From Clavelina lepadiformis (lineage: Eukaryota > Chordata > Ascidiacea > Aplousobranchia > Clavelinidae), in assembly GCF_947623445.1 (NCBI RefSeq), contig NC_135241.1, positions 3,288,501 through 3,352,500 of the forward strand: 64,000 nt of DNA, in the 5' to 3' direction. This document shows positions 1 through 10,269 of this stretch, piece after piece (within the stretch, counting starts at the first letter, position 1; every line of letters begins with the position of its first letter). The notes beneath the pieces are model-generated. The model did no database searches and was not told where the DNA came from. It saw only the letters and a list, made by a program, of their open reading frames with translations. The translations under genes and the position numbers were made by a program.

Positions 1-780
1 AGCCAACTGTAGCACTGGATATTTTCGAGTAACAGAGCAGCAGTATTTTGACAAATAAATGAGTAGTGTAACAAAGCACGAGTTTAAGGAGCACAAGAGT
101 TACATGTAATATTGGTAACAACACCTGGCAATGTGACTGCTTTTATGCCTTCAACTATCATATCGATGATATAACTTTGTTTACTGATTATTGCTGTAGA
201 TGCAGGCATGCTTCATTTTCTGACTTGTTTGTTGGCACATCAATTTAACGATAGTATTAGTAAAAACATAACAAAGTAAAATCAGTAGCACCTGCAATTT
301 TTGTAGAAAATGAATGACATAGTAAGACATGAAGTATTAGTCTTAATTTTTGTATAAAGTGTCTGTAGTAGGCTACAGTTTTTTTTTATTATCTAGAAGC
401 TTTTAAAATCATTAAGTCTTCTTTTTCATTTTTCACTTAACGATTCTTTTAAAAATTCTTGGAATAAAAAATGAAATTGTAACAAAATTGTTCACTTAAA
501 GACTCCACTTTTCTAAGTAAATAAAATATGATTTGTAGAAATTATATATACGCTCACACGACGTGATTATGCAATAATACACAAGCCATTAAGCCTTCAT
601 GCAAGATTGCTATTAGACCATTCTCATGTTCTTCATAAGTCAGACCCAATATATCTGGTAGACGTTTCGCACAAAAAAATGTGACTTACACCCGATTGCG
701 ATAATTTTAAAACCTTAACGCCTGCTGTTGAGTGTATGAATAGCAAGTACATTTATGCAAGTAGCTGAGTATTCGCAATA
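1..780. other. no gene recognised
   Basis: AT-rich sequence with no open frame or convincing splice-bounded exon on either strand. It may be intron or 5' flank of the plus-strand gene whose exons begin at 1828. Confidence 0.4.
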
Positions 781-1652
781 CAGTGAGACCTCGTTAATCC
801 GTACCCCGATGAACCGGAATCCCCGATATCCGACACAAAACTGCCGGGAACGGATATCTTCCTATGCATTTTACCCCTTTAATCCGGAAACCCCGCTGTC
901 CGACTCCGACACAAAAGTTTTGGAATAAATGTGCTAAATCAATAGCAATAAAATCCGATAAACCGGATTATTAACAGTTAAGCGAAAATGATTCACGATT
1001 GTCCTAATACAGTATGTAGTTAGTTGACAAAACAATAGCCGATTATCCGATTATCTACGCATAATAACGTTGCGGTCTTTATTGATTCAAAAGTACAGTA
1101 CTGTACAGCATTGCGCTTTGTAAAAAAATTTAGCTGTGCTAATCAGTATGCTCAACATAGGAACAAACAACGCTTCCGCGGTTGCAAAAAAATACGTACA
1201 GTACATCGGTTGAGTGCGGCAATCTATTGAAGACATACTGCTGCAACTCAATCGTGCTATCAGCTTTTGATATTGCATTGCGCAAAGATTAGAAACAGGT
1301 CAAAGAAAGTTCAAGACTGCTGATCCTGCCGGAATGCTTCGCCATGCAAGAGCGGTTGTCAAACCGATTTGCGGCCGCATGTTCGTCACTTCTGACTTAG
1401 AGCATTCGTCTTTAATACGGTGGTTCTGGGGTTCGACACTGGGTCGGATCATACAAAAAATATAATTTTGTTTTAGTTGCTGTCCAGCCAGAAACTCGGT
1501 ACTTAGAATTGGAGTAAGGTGCATACTGCGTTTTTAACACGGTACTGCATTTGCAAGATTGATTGATTTTTTACTTTCCAATAATCCGGATACCCCGCTA
1601 AACCGACATTTTTTGACGAAACGAAGTGGTCCGGATTAACGAGGTCTCACTG
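781..1652. mobile_element. pogo/Tigger-like non-autonomous DNA transposon
   Basis: The ends are matching terminal inverted repeats of at least 20 bp (CAGTGAGACCTCGTTAATCC at 781, its complement ending at 1652). They are flanked by TA on both sides (779-780 and 1653-1654), the target duplication of Tc1/mariner-pogo elements. The TIR sequence resembles Tigger-type ends. No transposase frame is visible. The interior includes a 158-bp module (about 1175-1332) that also occurs inside the unrelated hAT-type element at 5479-5970, and a tRNA-like stretch near 1400. It is therefore a composite MITE. Confidence 0.8.
1385..1450 (+). repeat. tRNA-derived SINE-like stretch
   Basis: The stretch reads like a decayed tRNA: a D-arm-like TTAGAGC, a short stem-loop around CTTTAAT, then GGGTTCGACAC, close to the Pol III B box (GGTTCGANNCC). 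The 5' acceptor half and A box are not convincing. It lies inside the pogo-like element, so it is either a nested SINE fragment or chance similarity. Confidence 0.3.
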
Positions 1653-1827
1653 TACTCATATTTGTGGCACGCTGATTGATAAGTGACCTTGGAGATATCC
1701 AGATTGTGTTTGTTCTTACTCTTGATGCAATTAGTTCCCCATAATCTATCACTGGTTAACACTTATAGTATAAATGCTAATGTATCTGCATACTAAAGAA
1801 CAAATAAAGTATATTTTGCTGTTTTAG

Positions 1828-2888
1828 GTTAGATATGATGATAGTTGGGTGCAAATTTTTTGTTACACCCCTGCTGGTTGGCTTGATGTTATGGAAATAG
1901 ATTTATGCAAATACGGAGAAAATATGTCATTAGCAAAGGTAAAATTATGACCGTTCTTTCATCATCTCATGTTAGAAATATGAACTTTTATAGTTTATCA
2001 AATGGCATTGTTGGCAGTTAATTTTTTGCTACATGATGTTTTACAATTTTATCTTAGGTGGTATCGTTTTCTACTGGCCTGCTTCCTGCATGGTTACCAT
2101 TTGGATTCCTCTGTGACATGGTATGTGTAGCCGTTTTAGATACCTTGAGATCAACTGTGTCTTTATAGCTTTGGTATTAAGCATTCTAATGTCGTGCCAA
2201 TTTGTTCCGGCTGCCGAATTTGTCTTTGTGACGTAAAAATGTCGCATGAACCAGCGCAAAGTTTTCGATCGAAAACCTTGTATTCCTGATGAGTTTGTAT
2301 GTATTGTTTTTTTGTTTGTAAGTTAAGTTGGCAACCTTGTAAGTTTTCTCTAAACCGAAGGGCAATATCCAAGGTTTTCAAAAAAATTACACTAAATCAT
2401 GCCTAACCTCTACATCACAACGCCCGGAACAAATTTGGCAGTCGGAACAAATTGGGCATGACACCGGCAACCTGTTATATGCACAGGCACTTTGTTGGTG
2501 CCCATTCAGAGATAATGGCAGCAATGAGATGAGATGTCAATCCCTACGTGAAGTTTTGCCCTTTAATGTGCAAGTTTTGGACAATAGAGAGGATGAAAGA
2601 CTTTTGCCAAAAGCAACTAATCAACGCGGTCGCTCTTCAAAGTATAGAGAAGAAACAAGGAAGAACAAATGAAAATTACCCAAAAATTGTTTCACAGTTG
2701 TTATTGATATTTGCATTTGTTATTGATATATAGCATTCGTGTTTTACACGAATGCTTTGTGTAAAACACGTCATCGGCATTGCATATGATACCATCATGT
2801 TGGTTTAATGAACTAGCACAGTTTTCTTTAGTGTCATTTGAAAGAATGGTTAGCAAGTGATTGTATAAATCTTGTGAAACAAACATGA
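1828..2888 (+). CDS. unidentified protein, 3' exons of a plus-strand gene (partial)
   Basis: Two exons are well supported. 1828-1938 (37 codons) follows a TTTTAG acceptor and ends at AAAG|GTAAAA. 2058-2120 (21 codons) follows TCTTAG and ends at ATG|GTATGT. Both are open in the same phase and read as a soluble, aromatic-rich domain with YTPAGWLDVMEIDL and STGLLPAWLPFGFLCD. A possible last exon, 2832-2888, follows TTTCTTTAG and would add about 18 residues (HLKEWLASDC) before TGA. It is less certain because the intron before it is about 710 bp. The start of the gene is left of 1828 and was not found. I do not recognise the family. Confidence 0.5.
2191..2462. mobile_element. foldback MITE in an intron
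   Basis: A 272-bp segment whose ends are imperfect inverted repeats of about 32 bp. The left end begins GTCGTGCCAATTTGTTCC; the complement of the right end begins GTCATGCCCAATTTGTTCC. It lies within the last putative intron of the plus-strand gene. I could not assign a clear target duplication or superfamily. Confidence 0.55.
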
Positions 2889-3908
2889 TAATGTTGATAC
2901 ATACCTTACAGACTTCAACACACTTCAGACTTCAACGTCCAAAGCAATTTTTTTTATTTCTTTTAATTTTTCTTCCTGTCACATAAAATTTCTTGATCAT
3001 GTCTGAATTCTCTGTTTGTATGTATAACTATCGCTGCAAGTTGTTTATGGTGGAGTGTCAGTGTTAAACTTCCTGATGGATATCAGGCAACTGCACAGAG
3101 ACAGATACCTGTGATCTGTAGGTTTTGCTGTTCAGGAATCTAAAGCTTGTTTTCTTTGACTTTTTCACTCATTATTTCTATTTGGTGTGAACGGTTTGTT
3201 ACTATTGTCATGTTTGCAATATGTAATTTGAAAGCATTTAAATTTTTGTTTTATTTTTGTATTTCATTGCTTCAAAGCTATATGTTTCCTTGAAAAAAAT
3301 GTCTTTTTAATAAGTATTCCAGTCCTCCTATACCAGTTATAAATTGTATACACAATGTTTCACATTCCGACTTATGGTTCATGACTTTTCATGTGTAACA
3401 AAGTATTAGTTTTGATGTGGCAATTTTGCTTGCGCTCGGAAGAATTTTTACCACTTTCGCATTCGTTATGCTGTTATTTCTACATATACATTCTTCATGA
3501 GAATTAAAGCATTTCTTTCTCAGTTGTATTTTTCTATTTATACTAAATTTATACTTTTGTGAAAACAGGGTGAATGGTACGTTGTTATTTCTACTAACCA
3601 CTGCAGTTTTATTAAAAGGCAATTCTTTATTTTGTGCATTATTGTTATTTTTTCAAATATCTTGCATTACAGTACTTACAACATCCATCACATGTGTTAT
3701 CTAAAGCAGGCAATTATGTGAAAAAGATTTAGAGTACTACTTAGTAATGGACCAAAATGTCCACTAGCACACCACAGGAAAACCCTCGAAATGTTCTGGT
3801 GTCAGAATTGCGATTTCGACTACTTTTATATCAGAAATGTTTCACAAAAAATTGTAGTCATCTATTCCAATCAAACAAAAAAGCCGCAGTGCAAGGCGAC
3901 CTAAAGTT
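2889..3908. other. intergenic, no gene recognised
   Basis: T-rich sequence with only short random frames; no exon-like segment with splice sites was found on either strand. Confidence 0.4.
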
Positions 3909-4720
3909 TTAGAAGCTTTTTTTGTTACTTTTTGCATACTCCAAACTCCATTTTATTTTGCTACATTGAATAAGGGAAATTAGCCAATTTTCATTAGCCT
4001 TTGGCTGTAATAGGAACAAAATGTCAAGTCCATTCCAAAAAGTCAGCCAAATTAAAAAGACTACTGTAAATAAAAGATGTGTTTCAGTTGGAACTTGCAC
4101 AGAGGCTAGCTCAGTCTGAGGATAAAAATTGTCATACCATATTAAGTCACTTCGACAATTACAGGAAAAATCAGTAGTTATCCTGACGAATCGAGATGGA
4201 AATCGTTGTACTAGCATAGTAGTACCGTATGTCATGCTAGGTTCCCAAAGTTTATTGTACAAATAAGATAACCAAGCATTAAAAGGATTACCATGGTAGC
4301 GTATTTTCGTGAGTGGATGCATTACGAATATTTTTCCAATCCTAACTTGAATACGATATAGTAATGAACTGATGAGCATCTGATTAGGGACGTATGGGAG
4401 TAGTAGGCGTATTTCTTTAAACCAATCAGAGGACAGCATGGTTGTTGTTTTTTTAGCCCGGGAATTACCCTTACAATTGCCCCGTTTTCAAGTTCTACGT
4501 TGTGTGCAAAATCTAAATAAGAATCGTCATTAATCATCAAGATAAATGAGCAAAAGCGGATTTTTAGCCTAAAAATACACTCTTGACCTTGGGCCTGTGT
4601 AACTGGAACTTGAGATATATCATTAAAGTCATGTTTCAGTGCATGAGGTAGCCTCAGACAGGCGTACTTTACATGCGAACTTTCAGCAAGCTCCATGCGG
4701 CAGTTTTCAGGTGGTTGCAT
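3909..4720 (-). CDS. candidate two-exon gene, unknown product
   Basis: A weak candidate. Exon 1 (4475-4720) starts with ATG and stays open for 82 codons to a donor-like ATT|GTAAGG. Exon 2 (3909-4379) follows AATCAG and stays open in the matching phase for 156 codons to TAA. The joined product would be about 238 aa, with one hydrophobic segment near the C-terminus (FTVVFLIWLTFWNGLDILFL). It resembles no family I know. A decayed transposon or chance frames are real alternatives, and the intron region (about 4385-4455) looks loosely similar to 6210-6335. Confidence 0.25.
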
Positions 4721-5478
4721 TTTTCTAATTTTACTGCATAAAAAACAAAATAAGTAATTGAAATGCTAAAGAGTCGGCACATGACGCCTTCCTTGGTCTG
4801 ATTTTGTGTTTTGATTTGCAGTTTGGCTAATTTCAACCGGTTTTGGCTCTACGTAGGCTATATTGAAATTGAGTTACGTAACGAATTATTATATGCAATG
4901 CAAAGGCGTTTTAATTATCTTTTTTTTGTTTCAGCAATGCGATCGCTATCAATGGCTGTAGATGACTAGCTTATATACCGTGGAGCCTGAGTACAAAGCA
5001 TTTCTGGCATTGCCCATAAGATTGATTTAATCTGACCGGTAACCAACAGCAGATCATCAAATGGTAAGCAACAAGCAGATGAAGTCATAACTTGAGTAGC
5101 CGTGGCCGCACACTTCTGCACTAGACCCTATATTTTAATGAATACAGGTTGTAGAAAATGGGCCTTATATGTTCTTGACATTATAGCCTAATTTTACCAT
5201 ACCATCTTGCGGAAAAATGTTTGATAAAAGCACATGTTGATTTTAGTTCCACTCACAACATTATTTCTTATTAATTTGTGAGCAGGCCAAATTTTTTTGG
5301 ACCAAGAATTGAAACTGAACTAAATTTATGAAATTATTTCCTCACAGTATCCATTTATTAATATAAATTGTTGGCAAGTTTGATCTAATTTCAAAGGTTT
5401 GTGTTATGGTTTTAACTTATAGATCATGTTTTTTACTTGTCAATTTTGGGTAACTTGGTACTGCTCTAAAGTCTAAAT
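4721..5478. other. intergenic, no gene recognised
   Basis: No supported exon. The sequence is ordinary AT-rich spacer up to the target-site duplication of the hAT-type element. Confidence 0.4.
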
Positions 5479-5970
5479 CAGGGGTGACGAACCTGCGGCC
5501 CGCGGGCCGCATGCGGCCCGCCAAACAATTTTGTGCGGCCCACCAAACGATTTGACAAACGCCCATACATGCAAGGCATATAGGACTTATAGGGTTGCCA
5601 TACCGTCCGGAAAATTCCGGACATGTCCGGAATTTAGGGTTAAATTTTGCGTCCGGGAGACCAGCAGTCTTGAACGAAGCGTCCGGTGAGACCAGCAGTC
5701 TTGAACTTTCTTTCACCTGTTTCTAATCTTTGCGCAATGCGATATCAAAAGCTGATAGCACAATTGAGTCGCAGCAGTATGTCTTCAATAGATTGCCGCA
5801 CTCAATCGATGTATTTTTTGCGGCCGCGGGAGCAGCTAAAAATCTGCCAAATGAAGCGGTTGTGCTTGAATGCTAATTATTATGCAAAATGTTAAAAAAA
5901 TTGTGCGGCCCGCTTGCTCAGCCGTAACTGACAAAGTGGCCCGCGTCATCGAATAGGTTCGTCACCCCTG
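5479..5970. mobile_element. hAT-type MITE with perfect 8-bp target duplication
   Basis: Perfect 16-bp terminal inverted repeats (CAGGGGTGACGAACCT at 5479-5494, its complement at 5955-5970) are flanked by identical 8-bp copies of GTCTAAAT (5471-5478 and 5971-5978). The 8-bp duplication and CAGGGG ends are hAT hallmarks. The first 50 bp are a GC-rich run of GCGGCCCGC-type repeats. The interior has two tandem copies of a segment containing ACCAGCAGTCTTGAAC, then the module shared with the element at 781-1652. No transposase is encoded. The intact TIRs and duplication suggest a fairly recent insertion. Confidence 0.9.
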
Positions 5971-7034
5971 GTCTAAATGCATGCAGTTACAGCATATATA
6001 ATATATGTGATTTATATTTGTTGATCAATAGTTTATTTCTAAGTTTGCGAAATTTCTTAATTGCTTAGGCTGTTGCATGAGGCTATTCATTTTTATCGAA
6101 AAATTGTTCTCAATTTGTAATATTTTTAAGTTTCGCTCAGGTAGTGGGTCAAATTAAGGATGTTTGTAAAATGAGTATGCAAGAGTAACTATTTGATTTT
6201 GGCTCCAAAATCCCATAGAAGGAGAGGTATGGGTGAAAAATAAAGATTTTTGCTGATTTTGTTGGACTTTTACGTAGGCCATTAAAAAACATGTTTAGAC
6301 CAATAAGAGAGGGCAGTTTAGTTAGCGTTTTTTTTAGCAAGTTAAGATTTAGGAAACTTTTGTTAAAAACGTTTACAATAATAAATATGTCAAAAATTTG
6401 GAAAATACTGATAAAGCTACTAGGCTTGGAAATAGGTAATATCAATTAGGCCTAAAGGAATTGGTCTGATTCTCACTTTTCAAATTTTAATCACAATCTT
6501 TATTTTTACAGACGAAACTATAAGAGGTAATGTGTGACGTTGTACAATATAAGCATTTGTAAAAGAAATGACAGTAATGAAACGCGAGAAATACAGCAAG
6601 CATGACAGGTCTTAAAAGTGCAATTGTAACGCTAAATAAGATGGTTGGACGAGTTGGACCAATAAGTGGATTTTTGCTTTCAAATAACCAGCAAAGTGTG
6701 TTTGCATGATATGCTGCAACCATTCAGAATAAATCAGTAGAGTAAATGATTTTAGAGCAAACTACGTATGCCAGCATCGCTTCATCACTTAACAAAATTT
6801 TAGATACAAGAAAATTTTAATTTTCGAGTTCCCAAAGCTTAATATGGGTGGCAAATGAAATATATATGCTTTGTCTGGGTCGGTTGTCGGGTCATGCAAA
6901 AAAATCATTTAAATCGCAGTAAAGTTTTTACATATACAAATAGATTTTGATCACTGCAGACTGGTGTCCCTCATGTTCAGCACAATCTAAACAGTATGAA
7001 ATACATAATCTGAAATTCTACAAAATGCTTACAA
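5971..7034. other. intergenic, no gene recognised
   Basis: A few minus-strand frames of 78-98 codons occur between 6149 and 6723, but they are low in complexity, lack splice context and match no family I know. They may be repeat remnants. The right end is the 3' flank of SLC5 gene A. Confidence 0.35.
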
Positions 7035-7040
7035 TTTATT
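7035..7040 (-). terminator. polyadenylation signal of SLC5 gene A
   Basis: AATAAA on the minus strand about 22 bp after the TAA stop of SLC5 gene A. This would give a very short 3' UTR. Confidence 0.5.
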
Positions 7041-7061
7041 AATAAGATATTTCTAGTCAGT

Positions 7062-10000
7062 TTAAACGACTTTACATGCCTCTTCATCACGTCTTTGATT
7101 GTTATTGTTATTCTGTTTTTTCTTTTCATCATGTGCCACTCCACACCACATCAATTTCCTAAATCTATCGGGCAAGCAACTAAACAAAGCGTGGTCAAAA
7201 ATGGGGTGGATCAGTTTGGCAGAAACATTCTTGCGATTACGATGCCCACCTGTTTATGGAACATAAAAATATGGGTTTTTGGATTAGTTACTATTATAAA
7301 TATGTAGCAATACTTTGTGGCGCATGTTAATCTCTTTGTAGGGTAGCCTACTATGATGGTGTCAGATAAAAACTTACATGTCATGAAACTGACGATTAAG
7401 GCGACGGTAATCCCAACAAGAAATCCAAATGCAGTCAAATAGAAATACGACATAGAGTAGAAGTCAGCTATTGGTGGACGAGGTGCTGTTGTAACATTTT
7501 CCATAACTTGCGTACTATTTTCCATAAGCTCTATGTTAAGCTCAAGTGTCGTATTTTCTGACACAAGGCATGCTGAATCACTGAGAGACAACCGATTATT
7601 AAATTCTGCTTCAGGAGGATAGATAATTCTGCCCACAAACACCCACACAGTTGCTGTAGAGGCGGATATTACTCCAGCAAGGGCGCCCTAAGTACAAGAA
7701 TGTGATTAAATGGTTAATTATTAAATGTTAATGGGTTTTTGGCACTAACAGCCGTTATTATAATATCTGATGGTTTGAAAAGCATGTCCAGCTGAGAATA
7801 TCTTTTTACAAGGTTCATACAATTTGTTTGGCACCTCTAGAAACGTCACATAAAATCATGCACTCATCTAATTCAGTTGCTAGCCATCAAAATGTGATGA
7901 TATGCTTTATTCGTAGGGCTACCCGTAACAAAATATCTCACCCAAGTGTTGCCACAAGGAAACAAGACACCCAAAGTGAAGACTGTTAACAGCGGTGCAC
8001 CTGCCAATCCTAAAACACTGATGGAAGCCTGCAGTATCCCACCTAGTTGAGAAGTGAGGTAAGCGAATAAGATGCAGAGTAGCCCGTAGAAAACAACAAG
8101 ACCTGTATGAGAAGGTTCAATGTTATAAATCTTTCTTACTTTAATGTGATCTGCCGTTTGCTAATTCTCACTACACCAGAACTAGCAAGGCAAAAGTAAA
8201 ATGTATCGATTATGCGATATTTCAGCACAGTTCGGAGTTTTATTTTGGATCAGTACTAAGTAAATGTCAACAAATTGCTCCAGTCGTGCAGTGGAGATTC
8301 TTATTATACGTGATGGTATCATTTATTTCGATGTTGGGAGCCTAGGAGTGCTTTATAGCTTTCATTATTTCGATCAAACGAATCAACGTTGTTTGCATTT
8401 ACCTTTTGAAATCCAAGTGTAGGTCATTTCTTTAAACGTCTGTCCTTTCCAACTGAGAATCGGTTTCAAAAAGTCTTGCAAGGTTACACTTGCCATTGCG
8501 GTTATTGCTGTGGACACTGTACTAAGACTTCCCGAATACACGCTCGCAACAAATAAACCCGGCATACCGGGATTGTGTCTGAAGAGATCCAGAACGAAGT
8601 AAGGCATCAACTGGTCTCCTCGTTTGACATGCCCAAGTGTTATAGGATCGCAGTTGTGGTAATAACCGTACAAGGCCACCCCAGCCAAAAGAGCCAGCAA
8701 ATTTATGACGAAAATTCCCAGGAAATTGAACATAACCGACTTCTTTGCGTCTTTAAGCGATCGACAGGAAAGGTATCTCTGTACTTGAGCTTGGTTTGTG
8801 GCGTACAATGCCATGTTTAAAAATATGGAACCGACTCCAACAGTCCACACACTGTGACGTATCCGGGGGTCGGTGTCAAACCTGTTGAAACAAACAAATA
8901 TTAACCTCTCCAGGTTTTGCACTTAAGATAAAACAAATTATAAAAGTTCCCAAAACGATACTTTATAAGACGTGGAATGTCTGCGCAATCAGTTTTCGAC
9001 TCTCACCTAAGAAACTCGATCCGTCCTCCTTCTTCGCCATTCCTCCAAAGATTTTCAATCCCTCCAGCATTTACGCTGCTTTTTATGATTACTGCAACCA
9101 GACCAACAACTATGACAACGGCCTGTAACACATCCGTCCAAATAACCGCTTTCAAGCCGCCCTATCATATAGGTTATTGTAAGTACAGAACTGAATCCGT
9201 TTCTGTCTCTTTATGTCTTCATACATGAAGTTATTACCAAAGTGCTGTAAATAATGCAAATGACACCGGTCGACACCGCTGCTGCCCAAAGGTTCAGGCC
9301 AGTTACAGCGTTAAGAGCTAGCGCCGGAGCGTAGATGACGATACCGGCATACAAAACCGTTTGAACCATGTATATCAAGGTAACCAAGATACGGATTCCC
9401 CTGTGAAATCTGTATTCCAAGTACTACAAACACAGTAGAAATAAAGGTTATTTTTGTTCATAACTTCTGCAGTGCGCGTGAGTGTTTTTTTGTGATCTTA
9501 ACGAGATAATCCGACCTTCGATAAGATACTCTACCATTGTAAACAATTTATAAGTTGGCTTAACATTTTTGGTGTGATTTTGTTTTTAAATTTGTTTACC
9601 TGATAGACGCTTGATAACTTTGCCGAGTAAAATACCGGTATGTAGATTTCAGCCGTGATAACAGCGGCTGTGAAATAGCCCACGAATGACCTTCCAAAAA
9701 TAGGCACATTTCCGTTACATCATGCGTACTTTTTATGCAAGCAGACAATGTGAAATTCGTCACCGACGCTTGTAAAATTACGTGCTATGTATATTTTTAT
9801 ATGTGCTTGTATTGGCATTTTTCGATTCTATTTTTATTCTATTCTACTTGAAAGTGTATACCATGTATACATCGTTCCATACGCGTATACTTCCGCAGGC
9901 GTACCAAGGACAGTTACAGCTGATAAGAAACTCACGCAGAGCGACAAGGCTACGGGATAGGGGCTCATAGATCTATAAAAAATATAAATTGTTGGTAACA

Positions 10001-10269
10001 CGTCGCTAGAGCAAGAGTCGGTAACACGATGCTAGAGTCGGTAACACGATGCTAGAGCAAGCGCTTTAACTAAATTTAAGCAAAGTATTTATCGGATTTA
10101 GGAGCCGCAAACATCAACATTACCTTCCTGCTAACAAATAATCCTCCGTGTTTTGCCGCTTTCTGTCTTTGAAAGCGTAATAGAAGCCAATTACGGTTGA
10201 AAGGAAAAGCATTACAGCAAACACCGCATAATCGGCGGCAGAAAACATCCTAGAGAAGGAAGTGTCCAT
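7062..10269 (-). CDS. SLC5 sodium/solute symporter (monocarboxylate transporter-like), gene A
   Basis: Plasma-membrane Na+-coupled symporter of the SLC5A5/6/8/12 group; the substrate (monocarboxylate, iodide or vitamin) cannot be fixed from sequence. Nine phase-consistent exons: 10124-10269, 9862-9972, 9600-9690, 9238-9423, 9007-9161, 8403-8881, 7942-8102, 7378-7687, 7062-7249. They give 608 aa, close to human SLC5A8 (610). Conserved blocks in order: [11 protein letters not shown] (TM1), [82 protein letters not shown] (Na2-site Ser/Thr cluster) and the last TM segments. The cytosolic tail is Asn/Lys-rich and ends in KVV. The start is the ATG just before [13 protein letters not shown]. It lies downstream of gene B in the same orientation. 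The segment that is four exons in B is one 479-bp exon here. Confidence 0.93.
9993..10061. repeat. short minisatellite in SLC5 gene A intron 1
   Basis: Three tandem copies of a 20-26 bp unit built on GGTAACACGATGCTAGAG, with a variable CAAGAGTC or CAAGCG tail. Confidence 0.7.

Noticed and set aside
1087-1278. Small minus-strand frame resembling one at 5686-5895
   Set aside because: Both lie in the module shared by the two MITEs; no transposase or known domain is visible.
6149-6723. Minus-strand frames as a possible gene
   Set aside because: Low-complexity composition, no splice context and no recognisable motif.
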